From: Flavobacterium hungaricum
Lineage (GTDB): Bacteria; Bacteroidota; Bacteroidia; Flavobacteriales; Flavobacteriaceae
Length of the DNA stretch: 64,000 nt
Direction of reading: 5' to 3'
NCBI RefSeq assembly: GCF_015182285.1
Contig: NZ_PRDM01000002.1
Span: 62,001 to 126,000, forward strand
In this document: piece after piece, positions 27,431-35,756 of the stretch
Numbering within the stretch: position 1 is the first letter of the stretch
How the letters are laid out: every line of letters starts with the position of its first letter
The notes under the pieces: generated by a model
The model's database searches: none
Told to the model about the DNA's origin: nothing
What the model saw: only the letters and a program-made list of their open reading frames with translations
Translations under genes and position numbers: made by a program

Positions 27431-27563
27431 TTTAGATTTTAAATTTTAGATTTTAGATTTGGAGACTATTATTTTAGGTTTACAAAATTTTGAAAACCAA
27501 TTGAATTAGATTTTAAGTATTTCTGCCTGAAATCTAAAATCTAAAGTCTGAAATCTAAAATTT
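27430..27563. repeat. Extragenic inverted repeat of TTTTAGATT units
   Basis: Tandem TTTTAGATT units at 27430-27460 are mirrored by AAATCTAAAATCTAAA at about 27530-27545 and a further AAATCTAAAATTTA. It lies between the ACP and ketosynthase genes and the right arm runs 2 bp into the stop codon of the ACP gene. Confidence 0.6.
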
Positions 27564-27819
27564 ATTTAGTTCTATTTGCTTCAATATAAGCAGCCATAGT
27601 TTCTATCGACTGAAAAATAGATTTACCCTCTTTTGGATCAACCAATTTGATTCCGTAGTCTTTATCTAAAATTACGATTAATTCTAAAGCATCAATCGAG
27701 TCTAAACCTAAACCATCTCCAAACAATGGGTCGTTATCTGCAATATCTTCAATTGCGATATCTTCAAGGTTTAGAGTAGTAACGATTTTTTCTTTTAATT
27801 CTTGTTTTAATGCTTCCAT
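27562..27819 (-). CDS. Acyl carrier protein (first of two in cluster)
   Basis: The 85-residue protein has the carrier motif GLGLDSIDALELIV, in which the serine of LDS receives 4'-phosphopantetheine. It is acidic and helical as usual. It carries intermediates to the ketosynthases and dehydratases of the cluster. It starts 2 bp after the stop of the ketosynthase-like fragment gene. The second ACP at 37.7 kb suggests separate carriers for two chains, for example polyene and resorcinol precursors. Confidence 0.95.
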   Translation of the reverse strand: MEALKQELKEKIVTTLNLEDIAIEDIADNDPLFGDGLGLDSIDALELIVILDKDYGIKLVDPKEGKSIFQSIETMAAYIEANRTK

Positions 27820-27821
27820 GA

Positions 27822-28436
27822 TTATTTATTGTATAATGTATTGATAGTTTCGTTTGTGATTTTTAAATTTTCATTTGTTCCGATGGTGCAAAGAAAAGCT
27901 TTATAATTGTTATTAAAAAGTTCTACCCAGCCGCACAGGACAGTTTCTGCCTTATTAGAATTTAGAAGAATGTTGGAATAATTCGACATAAACTCTGTAT
28001 TAAAGGTGTCAAATATAAAAAAAGAATTTTCACTTTTCAGCTGATGACGAATACTTATTTCGCCCAAACAGATATTTGGGAGCGTGTAAACAAAAACAGC
28101 AGGACTCGGAAAGTAGTTTCCCTTGTCCGAAATTGATTCCTGATGTTTTACATCCGTATCCAAACTAGCCGAATTATTAGCCAAAACCAAAGCGATATTA
28201 TTCTCTTTTTCGTCCGAAACAATTGGACTCAAAAGCAGGTCGGCTCCTAAAAAAGCCAGTTTGCTCAAAGCATCCATTTTGAAAAACTTCGGATATTGTA
28301 TTTCAAAATGACGATAAGCTTGTTTCGAAAAATCAGCAAAATCGGTTTGTTCTATTTTGAATACAGATTCTCCGTTGAGAACAATTTCGTTGTTTTCAAT
28401 TTGGATATAAGATTGTATGTATGTTTTTTGAGTCAT
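27822..28436 (-). CDS. Half-length ketosynthase-like protein (Ketoacyl-synt_2 type)
   Basis: The 204 residues resemble only the N-terminal half of a ketosynthase, as in the Ketoacyl-synt_2 family: SKLAFLGADLLL, IALVLANNSASLDTD, a PAVFVYTLPNICLGEISI segment where thiolase folds carry the nucleophile loop, and no catalytic cysteine in TAC context. Proteins of this type recur in aryl polyene clusters. It may be a structural partner. The short length looks native, since the gene is intact and tightly packed against the ACP gene. Confidence 0.65.
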   Translation of the reverse strand: MTQKTYIQSYIQIENNEIVLNGESVFKIEQTDFADFSKQAYRHFEIQYPKFFKMDALSKLAFLGADLLLSPIVSDEKENNIALVLANNSASLDTDVKHQESISDKGNYFPSPAVFVYTLPNICLGEISIRHQLKSENSFFIFDTFNTEFMSNYSNILLNSNKAETVLCGWVELFNNNYKAFLCTIGTNENLKITNETINTLYNK

Positions 28437-28447
28437 TTTTTAAATTG

Positions 28448-28532
28448 AACACGAATTTCACAAATTAACACAGATTCATTATCAACAATAAATTACACTA
28501 ATTAATTCGTGAAAATTAGTGCAATTTGTGTT
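28448..28532. repeat. Extragenic inverted repeat running into a gene end (AACACGAATTTCAC type)
   Basis: The left arm AACACGAATTTCACAAATTA (28448-28467) is mirrored by AATTCGTGAAAATTAGTGCAATTTGTGTT, which extends into the last codons of the ketosynthase gene (stop at 28516). It is related to the ATTCGTGGC family but lacks the GGC end. Confidence 0.5.
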
Positions 28533-29667
28533 TAATTTTTTCAAACACCACAGCCGTATTACAACCTCCAAATCCAGAAGCTGTTTTTAGGAAGTATTCA
28601 ATATTTTTATTTTCGTTTTTCTCAATTACATTAATAGTTTCACTCACACCGATTTCATCAAAACCTTTTGATTCAAAAAGTGTATTTGAATTGGCCGATT
28701 CAATCGCAATTACTGTTTCTAATAATCCAGACGCACCAAGCGTGTGACCGTAAAAACCTTTTAAACTATTTACAGGAACACTCTGGAGATTTAATCTTCC
28801 AAAAGCGATCGCTTCCATTTCGTCGTTAAACGGAGTGGCCGTTCCGTGTGCTGAAATATAATCTAATTTCTGAGCTTCAATTTGTGCTTCTTTCAAAGCA
28901 TTTTGAATACTCAAAAACAAACCTTCGCCCGTTCTTGAAGGCCCTGAAATGTGATTGGCATCGTTGATCGAACTGTCGCCGATTACTTTTATTTTGGCAG
29001 CTGCCGGATTCGCCGAAACTAAAACCGCAGCCGTCGCTTCACCCAGACTTACACCAGTTCTGTTTTTAGAATAGGGTTTGCAAGGCAGATCGCTCATAGC
29101 CTGAAATGCATTAAAACCAGACAAAACAAATTCTGAAACTTCGTCGCCAGCTACTACAAAAACATTATCGTACAATTCTGACTGAATCATTCTTTTAGCA
29201 ATAGAAACGGCTAAAATTCCAGAAACGCAGGCATTTGATACAGTAATTGGCTGTGTTTGAAATTGGAAGAAATCGGCAACATTTTTTGCCAGGGCGTCTA
29301 AATGAGCGCTTTTAAAACTTTCTTCAGATTGATCTTTTAAAGCCGTAACATTTCCTTTGGTTGTAGAAAGTAAAAAAGCGGTTTTTGAATTTAATTCAAC
29401 ACCAGCATTTTTGATAATCGGCTCTAAAGCCAAAATCATCATTTTTTCTAAACGGGAATATTTGGTTTCCGCGCTGATTTCCGCGAAAGCGTTATTTATT
29501 TTTTCGTCATTAATAATGGATGCGTAAAATGAATTCGGCATCAAAGAAATATCATTGTGAATTTGAATTCCCGTATCGCCGCGAAGAATCGATTCGATGT
29601 TCGATTCAACATCAAAACCTAACGGCGTAATACAATTTGTTTCTGTAATGTATATTTCTCTTAACAT
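28516..29667 (-). CDS. Beta-ketoacyl-ACP synthase (active)
   Basis: A FabF-like condensing enzyme of 383 residues with Cys147 in VSNACVSGIL, His274 in AHGTATP and His308 in FYGHTLGASG. It is one of three complete FabF-type ketosynthases in the cluster, beside the KAS III-type DarB. The C-terminus ends with the usual TASGFGGCNTAVVF. It may begin polyene or alkyl chain elongation, but the chain cannot be assigned from sequence. A 105-bp spacer separates it from the thioesterase gene upstream. Confidence 0.9.
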   Translation of the reverse strand: MLREIYITETNCITPLGFDVESNIESILRGDTGIQIHNDISLMPNSFYASIINDEKINNAFAEISAETKYSRLEKMMILALEPIIKNAGVELNSKTAFLLSTTKGNVTALKDQSEESFKSAHLDALAKNVADFFQFQTQPITVSNACVSGILAVSIAKRMIQSELYDNVFVVAGDEVSEFVLSGFNAFQAMSDLPCKPYSKNRTGVSLGEATAAVLVSANPAAAKIKVIGDSSINDANHISGPSRTGEGLFLSIQNALKEAQIEAQKLDYISAHGTATPFNDEMEAIAFGRLNLQSVPVNSLKGFYGHTLGASGLLETVIAIESANSNTLFESKGFDEIGVSETINVIEKNENKNIEYFLKTASGFGGCNTAVVFEKIKHKLH

Positions 29668-29772
29668 TTTATAATTTTCAATATTGCGTGTTTTACGCAG
29701 ATTTTAGAGATTGAAGCTGATTTAAACAGATTTTGATTTTTAAAATTTATGAAAATCTCTGAAATTCGTTTT

Positions 29773-30222
29773 TTACTTCAAAAGCCCGACTTTTCGTTTC
29801 CATTCCTCATAAAAAGGAGGATTGGTCAACATTAAATTTCCGTCTTTATCCAAAAAAACCTGAGTTGTTTCTCCCGTGCAGGCAACTTCACCTTTTTCAT
29901 CAATAATTTTAAAACGATAAATCATTTTGGCAGCGGGCGTATCAACAACCGTAGTTTCTATGGTTACGACATCGCCGTAACGCAGTGACAATTTATGCTC
30001 GCATGTCGATTTTACAATCGGTGTTGTATAACCCGTTTTGGCAATATCCAAATAAGTTAATCCATGTTCACGTCCAAAGGCTTCTCTTCCATCTTCAAAA
30101 TAAGTAATATAATTGCCGTGCCAAACGATTCCTAACGGATCAGTTTCATTAAAACGAATTCGAATTTCATGCGAAACAGTTAGGGCAGAGGCTTCGTTAT
30201 ACTGTTCTTTTCTTTTTATCAT
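29773..30222 (-). CDS. Acyl-CoA/ACP thioesterase (4HBT hot-dog)
   Basis: This small hot-dog thioesterase has the 4-hydroxybenzoyl-CoA thioesterase motif NETDPLGIVWHGNYITYFEDGR, with the catalytic Asp in TDPLG and the WHGNY box. It probably hydrolyses or edits acyl-ACP intermediates. I use the ATG at 30222, since the longer frame would begin with a TTG at 30234. Its 5' end overlaps the end of the ABC permease gene by 26 bp, so the genes are tightly coupled. Confidence 0.88.
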   Translation of the reverse strand: MIKRKEQYNEASALTVSHEIRIRFNETDPLGIVWHGNYITYFEDGREAFGREHGLTYLDIAKTGYTTPIVKSTCEHKLSLRYGDVVTIETTVVDTPAAKMIYRFKIIDEKGEVACTGETTQVFLDKDGNLMLTNPPFYEEWKRKVGLLK

Positions 30223-31480
30223 AGAATAAAGCAATGGAAGTGGTGATTATAAAAAACAAAAATAACAATGCTATTTTTGGGATAATTTCTACAAAAGAAA
30301 CGCTTCTTAATAATACATCATAAAACGCTTCTAGTCCCCAATTCATCGGAGACGATTTGGCAATGTACTGCATGATGGTAGGCATGGCAAAAACCGGAAC
30401 CCAAACACCGCCAATAGCAGCCAGAATAATAACGCTTGTGGCACCAAAGGGAGCAGATTGTTCTTGAGTGCTGGCAACGGTTCCTAATAAAATTCCGAAA
30501 CCAATTGCTGCGAATCCTGAAAATAAAGCAACGATGCTCATTAAAACCCAATGCCCTTCTATATTAAGCGGCGGTAATCCGATACTTGGAAACAAGAATA
30601 TTGCTACGGCAACCATCATGTAAAACTGAATCATGCAGATGATTAGATACGTAATTGTTTTTCCAATCATGACAATCAAGTTGGAAACAGGATTGGTTAA
30701 CAAACGGACAAAAGTTCCCTGAGATTTTTCTTTTACAATGTTGATCGATAAGGGAATTACAATAAAAAAGATTGCAAAAAGTGTCCAAGCCGGAACGTTA
30801 TGCTGTACCGAATTTGGACGCACTTCTTTGTTATTGATTTTCGGGATCATTTCTTTGAAAGTAATAAAACTTTTTTGCTCAAATTGTGTAGTTCCCTCTC
30901 CCAATTGATTTTGAAAAGTGGTATAAATTGATTTGGTTTCGATCTGAGAAATCATTTTATCGATCGAACTCATCACGGCATTTTTGAAGCTCATCTGTAC
31001 CGCTGGATCAAAGTATAAGTTTACTTGTTTTTCTTTTATAATTCTTTGCGGTTCTTTTACAGCAGTCGTGTCGGTCAAGCCCATGCTGCTGACAATTTTG
31101 GCAACATTTTGGTCGATTTTTTCCTGTAGATCAGAACTTAGATTTTGAGGAATAACAATCGCTAATTGAAATTTTCCTTTGTAAACAGCTTCTTTAGCCA
31201 TTTCTTCGGTAATTTCTTTATTGTCGATTTGCGTTACAACGCTGAATAAATTGCTTTTTTCTAAATTATCAAAAACCGTTTTAGAAACAGATCCTTTGTC
31301 ATTATCAACCAAAAGAATCTGAATTTTAGAATCGCTTACGGTTTTAAAAGTACTGTCCTGAATTAAAGTTACGGTGATTACCAAAACCAAAGGCATGACA
31401 AATAAAATAATCAAACCTCCCAAATCTCTTTTAAGTAAAAGGAATTCTTTTACTACCGACATCCAAATTTTATATACCAT
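30197..31480 (-). CDS. ABC-2 type transporter permease
   Basis: An inner-membrane permease of 427 residues with one N-terminal membrane segment (about 20-40), a periplasmic domain (about 45-225) and five C-terminal segments, the layout of ABC-2 exporters such as YhhJ-like and DrrB-like proteins. The GVWVPVFAMPTIMQYIAKSSPMNWGLEAF region is the typical ABC-2 C-terminal motif. The ATPase gene overlaps it by 11 bp, so the pair forms one exporter. Within this cluster it may move a pigment intermediate or anchor lipid. Confidence 0.9.
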   Translation of the reverse strand: MVYKIWMSVVKEFLLLKRDLGGLIILFVMPLVLVITVTLIQDSTFKTVSDSKIQILLVDNDKGSVSKTVFDNLEKSNLFSVVTQIDNKEITEEMAKEAVYKGKFQLAIVIPQNLSSDLQEKIDQNVAKIVSSMGLTDTTAVKEPQRIIKEKQVNLYFDPAVQMSFKNAVMSSIDKMISQIETKSIYTTFQNQLGEGTTQFEQKSFITFKEMIPKINNKEVRPNSVQHNVPAWTLFAIFFIVIPLSINIVKEKSQGTFVRLLTNPVSNLIVMIGKTITYLIICMIQFYMMVAVAIFLFPSIGLPPLNIEGHWVLMSIVALFSGFAAIGFGILLGTVASTQEQSAPFGATSVIILAAIGGVWVPVFAMPTIMQYIAKSSPMNWGLEAFYDVLLRSVSFVEIIPKIALLFLFFIITTSIALFYDKKKRTV

Positions 31481-32222
31481 CTCTAAAGTCTTTACCGGTT
31501 AATGAAATAAAAACATCTTCGAGATTTCGAGCATCTGTTGTAGAAGCAATCAAACTTTTTGGAGTTCCCTGCGCAAAAATGCGTCCGCGGTCCAAAATAG
31601 CGATTTTGGTACAGAAATCTTCGGCTTCGCCCAAGTGATGCGAAGTATAAATAATAGTAGTTCCGTTTTGGTTGAGCACTTTTAAATAATCAATTATGGC
31701 ATTTCTAGATTGTACATCGACCCCAACGGTCGGCTCGTCTAAAAATAAAACTTTTGGGTTGTGCAGAATTCCAGCGATCAGGTTTATTCTTCGTTTCATT
31801 CCGCCTGAGAAAGTCTCGATTGGTTTGTCTGCGAATTTTAATAAACCTAAAAGATCCATAGTTTCGACTACTTTGTCTTTTAAATACGATCCTTTTAATC
31901 CGTACATACTTCCAAAATAAAGAAGATTTTCGCGTGCGGTCAAAGTAGGGTATAAGGCATATTCTTGAGGAACAACGCCAATAATCTTTTTTATTTTTCT
32001 GGAATGTTGTCTGTAATTCAGTTCATCAATTGTAAAATGACCTGAAGTAGGTTTGATCAAACCGCAGAGCATCGAGATCAAAGTGGTTTTTCCAGCGCCG
32101 TTCGGGCCTAATAATCCAAAAATTTCTCCTTGATTTATTTCAAGCGAAACATTGTTCAAAGAATACATTTCTGCATTTTTGTATTGTTTAGAAAGGGATT
32201 CTATTTTTATTATAGACTGCAA
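31470..32222 (-). CDS. ABC transporter ATP-binding protein
   Basis: The nucleotide-binding domain is complete: Walker A GPNGAGKTT, Q-loop VVPQEYALYP, signature ETFSGGMKRR, Walker B VLFLDEPTVGVD and the switch histidine in YTSHHLGEAE. At 250 residues it is a single-domain subunit and pairs with the overlapping ABC-2 permease. Export of pigment or lipid precursor is inferred from position only. Confidence 0.95.
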   Translation of the reverse strand: MQSIIKIESLSKQYKNAEMYSLNNVSLEINQGEIFGLLGPNGAGKTTLISMLCGLIKPTSGHFTIDELNYRQHSRKIKKIIGVVPQEYALYPTLTARENLLYFGSMYGLKGSYLKDKVVETMDLLGLLKFADKPIETFSGGMKRRINLIAGILHNPKVLFLDEPTVGVDVQSRNAIIDYLKVLNQNGTTIIYTSHHLGEAEDFCTKIAILDRGRIFAQGTPKSLIASTTDARNLEDVFISLTGKDFRDGI

Positions 32223-32231
32223 AATATTTTT

Positions 32232-33230
32232 TTAGCTGATTGCTTTTTTTAATTTTTTGAAAAAGATTTCTTCTCTATTAGCAATGTCCAAAAGTTCATC
32301 GGCAATAGTGTTATAAGCGTCTTCTTTGGCGCTTCTGTTTTTATAAATACGAGAAGCTTCAACTGCAAAATCACGCCATGAATCGCCGATTTTTGTCATT
32401 TCTTTAGAAAGCGTTTTCAATTCTTCGTTACCCAAAATAACCGAAGCTTCCTGCAAAAATGCAGCATAAATAAAACGGAAACCACCGCCTCCTGTTCCAA
32501 TCTCTTCCTGCATACGAACCATCTGTGCCAGGTAATGATTGGCTTTTTTTGTTCCGTATTTTGCAGGCCATTTTCTAATTCGCTTAGAAACATATTTTAT
32601 CCCGCCTACTCCCACAAGAGGAAACGGTGCCAGCATATCGCGGCAGGTATTTTTAATTCCCTTAAGAATAGCACTTTTTAAATCTACATTCGCTGGAATT
32701 TGTATCGGATAATACATTTGTCCGCGAGGAGCAAAAGCACCTTTGGCAAAACGAACTTTGTTCATTTCGTCGTGTGTCAAAGTGGTTACAGTTTCCATTA
32801 CAGGATCACTCACTAAATAATCTGTTTCGGTTTTTCCGTAAACAATTAAATTGTGTGCGTTGAAATGAAAACGGTATTCATCAGGAAAATAACTTAGATG
32901 ATAAACCCCAACTTGTAAACCAGTCAGAATGTTATTTTTTAAATTTTCGTCTAAAGCTTTAGAAGCGGTACTTACAGAAGAAAATTTTTGTCTTTTTATT
33001 TTTAAATTTAATCGAGCAGCTACTTTATTAAAAATCTGTCCCGGCAGCGTTCTATAACTAATGGCCGGCGCGTGATTGACTTTTAAGAAAGGAAGATATA
33101 CAAAGAAAAGACCAGAACCAATCCCGAAAACCATCGGTTCGCTGATGTTCAGTCCGTTGCTTTTAAGCAGATTCGAAGCGACTCCATTTTCGCAGTGCGC
33201 AGATTGGTGGTGTGTAAAATTTAACTCCAT
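32232..33230 (-). CDS. BtrH-like ACP acyltransferase (papain-like fold)
   Basis: The 332-residue protein opens with THHQSAHCENGVASNLL, the BtrH N-terminal domain pattern. BtrH moves an acyl group from an ACP to an amino-sugar in butirosin biosynthesis. A papain-like triad is visible: Cys13, His126 in FNAHNLIVYG and Asp142 in YLVSDPV. The C-terminal half is helical and DUF4872-like. In this cluster it is a candidate for joining the polyenoyl-ACP to the dialkylresorcinol. The 134-residue gene upstream overlaps it by 1 bp and is probably its partner. Confidence 0.75.
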   Translation of the reverse strand: MELNFTHHQSAHCENGVASNLLKSNGLNISEPMVFGIGSGLFFVYLPFLKVNHAPAISYRTLPGQIFNKVAARLNLKIKRQKFSSVSTASKALDENLKNNILTGLQVGVYHLSYFPDEYRFHFNAHNLIVYGKTETDYLVSDPVMETVTTLTHDEMNKVRFAKGAFAPRGQMYYPIQIPANVDLKSAILKGIKNTCRDMLAPFPLVGVGGIKYVSKRIRKWPAKYGTKKANHYLAQMVRMQEEIGTGGGGFRFIYAAFLQEASVILGNEELKTLSKEMTKIGDSWRDFAVEASRIYKNRSAKEDAYNTIADELLDIANREEIFFKKLKKAIS

Positions 33231-33634
33231 TATTTGGTAATGCTGTTTTTTAATTCTTCTATAGAAATCTCAAACGCAGCAGCGTATTTTTTTAAAGTAT
33301 TATCATTTAATTTAGCAAAGACATTAGGTTTAAAATGTCTTTTTACGCGCCATTTCCATAAACCTACGTAACTGGATAAAATCGTTACATCCATTTTATT
33401 AAGTTCCATAAAGTAGAGAATAGGACTTGCTTCTCCGTTTTCAACCTGACTTTTGGCATCTGCAATTCGTTCGTTTATTTCATCGATAGAATTTGAAAGT
33501 GCAATTGCTTTAGGTTCCCATCCTGTACTTAGAGTAGTCGTATATTCGCCATTTTCGTCTGTTGCATACAATAGCTCTTTAACATTGTTCTTTGTCAAAT
33601 TGCTTATATCCTGTGGTACATTTTCTTTTTCCAT
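33230..33634 (-). CDS. Small cytoplasmic protein of unknown function, partner of the BtrH-like gene
   Basis: I do not recognise this family. The 134 residues have no signal peptide or membrane segment. They appear mostly helical, with the aromatic-basic patch YVGLWKWRVKRHFKPNVF near the middle and a C-terminal KLNDNTLKKYAAAFEISIEEL. The stop overlaps the start of the BtrH-like acyltransferase gene by 1 bp, which argues for stoichiometric synthesis and a shared complex. Confidence 0.7.
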   Translation of the reverse strand: MEKENVPQDISNLTKNNVKELLYATDENGEYTTTLSTGWEPKAIALSNSIDEINERIADAKSQVENGEASPILYFMELNKMDVTILSSYVGLWKWRVKRHFKPNVFAKLNDNTLKKYAAAFEISIEELKNSITK

Positions 33635-33691
33635 GACGGTTTTTTATATAGAAATAAATAAAATTAAGTAAGACTATTCAAAAAAACAGCA

Positions 33692-34165
33692 TTAATATTC
33701 TACTGGAGAAATTGTCTTTTGAATAAACAAATTGATTTCGCATTCTAAAAGAAGCTGGTCTTCCAGCATACTGCTGCAGCTCATAGTACACAAAGTGTAA
33801 TCGTCTGTAACAAATTTTGAAACCAAATCGGCTTTGGTTACAATAGTATCGCCTACTTTTGGCAGAGCATGTATTTTTACACTTTTTAAAGCGCTGATAA
33901 ACCCGATCACATTAACGTTGTCGTTTTCTATTCCGTTGTCGTCAACGAAATATTTTTTTCCCACAATAGAAGAACACGTCTGTGCTGTATTTTCGATTAA
34001 TCCTGCTTCTATAAAAACATCATTATCAACAAAAACATTGTCTTTTTGGATGAGAAAAGTGGTTTCAACAGAATTAGCATCTATATTCAAAATTAAATCT
34101 ACCATTAACAGCGGTGCGCGATGTGGTAAATAATTTTGTATGTCAATAGCAGAGAGTTCCATCAT
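33692..34165 (-). CDS. Hot-dog fold dehydratase-like protein A
   Basis: The 157 residues resemble FabZ/ApeP-type dehydratases: an N-terminal YLPHRAPLLMVDLI and the central helix motif VFIEAGLIENTAQTCSSI, which holds the Glu equivalent to FabA's catalytic acid. Aryl polyene clusters pair two such dehydratases. The next gene, 8 bp away, encodes its partner (34174-34605). One may be catalytically weaker: this copy has EN where the partner has EH in the helix motif. Confidence 0.78.
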   Translation of the reverse strand: MMELSAIDIQNYLPHRAPLLMVDLILNIDANSVETTFLIQKDNVFVDNDVFIEAGLIENTAQTCSSIVGKKYFVDDNGIENDNVNVIGFISALKSVKIHALPKVGDTIVTKADLVSKFVTDDYTLCTMSCSSMLEDQLLLECEINLFIQKTISPVEY

Positions 34166-34173
34166 TTTGTGTA

Positions 34174-34605
34174 TTATTTTGCAAGAACTGTTTTCATTTG
34201 TCCTCGGGCAATTTCCTGATTGTTTAAGGTGGTAACAATATCTACCAATGTGATACCGCCAAATTCTTGTAAAATAGTTACTTCAGATTGAATATGATCC
34301 GCTAATAATGGCAGCTTTTTGATTTGGATTTCTTTAATAGAACCAATATACCCCGTTGGCGCATCTTCATTTCTTAAAAAGAACTGATAGCCGGTATGAA
34401 GCGCCACAGATTGTGCCATGTGTTCTACTAAACCTGCTTCTAGAAAGGTATTGTTCTCAACAAAAATATTTTCGCTTTGAATTGTCAATCCAGAAACCAA
34501 TGACGTTTCTGTATAAGAATGCATGCTGTCTACCATTACAAAAGGAAATTTTTGCGGTATCAGGTTTTCTACAATTTCTTTTTCTAAAAGAACAAGTGTT
34601 TCCAT
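34174..34605 (-). CDS. Hot-dog fold dehydratase-like protein B
   Basis: The 143 residues show LIPQKFPFVMVDSM at the N-terminus and FLEAGLVEHMAQSVALHTG, the FabZ/ApeP central helix with the acidic residue. It lies directly next to the DarB start codon without spacing and 8 bp before the sister hot-dog gene. The pair probably forms a dehydratase for polyene elongation. Confidence 0.8.
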   Translation of the reverse strand: METLVLLEKEIVENLIPQKFPFVMVDSMHSYTETSLVSGLTIQSENIFVENNTFLEAGLVEHMAQSVALHTGYQFFLRNEDAPTGYIGSIKEIQIKKLPLLADHIQSEVTILQEFGGITLVDIVTTLNNQEIARGQMKTVLAK

Positions 34606-35739
34606 TTAGCAGACTGTTAAATAAGCATAAGCAAAAGAAAATCTTCCACTTTCTGGAACAGATAATAAAATATGCTGTCCTTTTTTTAGATTTCCAGAAT
34701 TCATTAATTCTTCAAGAGCCAGGTAAATAGATGCAGAACCAACATTTCCTACTCTAGAAAGATTCATAAACCATTTCTCGTCACTCATTCCGATTCCTTT
34801 TTCGTGTAAGCCTTTTTTTAAGCCTTCCACAAAAAAGTTAGAAGAAACGTGCGGAATAAAATAATCAATATCATCAGATACGATTTTATTCTTATCCATT
34901 GCCTCTTTCATACTATCGGCACCTTTTGTAAGGATAAATTCGTCTAATAATTTTACATCTTGTTTGATCGCAAAAACAGACTCGTTCAATAATTGTTCCG
35001 GTTCGTATTCGCTCCAAGGTTTGATGTCGCCATTTTCTAATTTATCACCTCCTGCATACATGCAAGTTTCCAATTCGAAAGCATAAGAATACGCTTCCAT
35101 CCATTCGATTTTAAGAGAAATTTCTCCTTTAGGTTTGTTTTCTAACAACAAAGCTCCTGCACCATCAGATAACATCCATCTTAAAAAGTCTTTTTTGAAA
35201 GCAATAATTGGCTGTTCTTCTAGGTTTTTTAAGTTGTCAACTTCGTTTTTATATTTTTGAGCAATAAGCCAAGTCGAAACTTTTTCAGATCCTGTACAAA
35301 TTGCATTATTTGAATTTCCTGAACGTACAGAAAGAAATCCGAATTTTAAAGAGTTCATTCCGGCACAGCATACACCTGTAGACGAATTTAATTCTACCGA
35401 TTTATTCTTCAATAATCCGTGTACCATTGCTGCATGCGATGGCAGGAAAATATCTGGAGTCGAGGTTCCGCAAGAAAGTACTTCTACATCTTGAGGAGTA
35501 AACTCTTCATCAAAAAGCTGTACAATTGCATTTCGTGTTAACTCAGCATTATTATGCGTACTTTTTCCAGTTTTATCAACAGCGTAATAACGGCTTGCAA
35601 TTTTATTATTTCGCAAAATAATACGTCTGGCTTTTGAGGCAGTATCGTTGATAAGACCTAAATAACTTTCCATTTCGTCGTTAGAGATGGCTTCATTTGG
35701 CAAATACTTTGCGGCTTTTGTAATGTAAACTTCAAACAT
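34606..35739 (-). CDS. darB: KAS III-like dialkylresorcinol ketosynthase DarB
   Basis: A condensing enzyme of the FabH/KAS III group with triad Cys125 in GVCCAGMNSL, His297 in IPHVSSNFF and Asn332 in SRVGNVGSASI. In dialkylresorcinol biosynthesis DarB couples two beta-ketoacyl chains to a cyclohexanedione. The adjacent darA supplies the second step, which fixes the assignment. It begins 17 bp after darA and abuts the dehydratase gene. 377 residues is normal for the family. Confidence 0.87.
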   Translation of the reverse strand: MFEVYITKAAKYLPNEAISNDEMESYLGLINDTASKARRIILRNNKIASRYYAVDKTGKSTHNNAELTRNAIVQLFDEEFTPQDVEVLSCGTSTPDIFLPSHAAMVHGLLKNKSVELNSSTGVCCAGMNSLKFGFLSVRSGNSNNAICTGSEKVSTWLIAQKYKNEVDNLKNLEEQPIIAFKKDFLRWMLSDGAGALLLENKPKGEISLKIEWMEAYSYAFELETCMYAGGDKLENGDIKPWSEYEPEQLLNESVFAIKQDVKLLDEFILTKGADSMKEAMDKNKIVSDDIDYFIPHVSSNFFVEGLKKGLHEKGIGMSDEKWFMNLSRVGNVGSASIYLALEELMNSGNLKKGQHILLSVPESGRFSFAYAYLTVC

Positions 35740-35756
35740 AATTTAAATTTCGTCTT

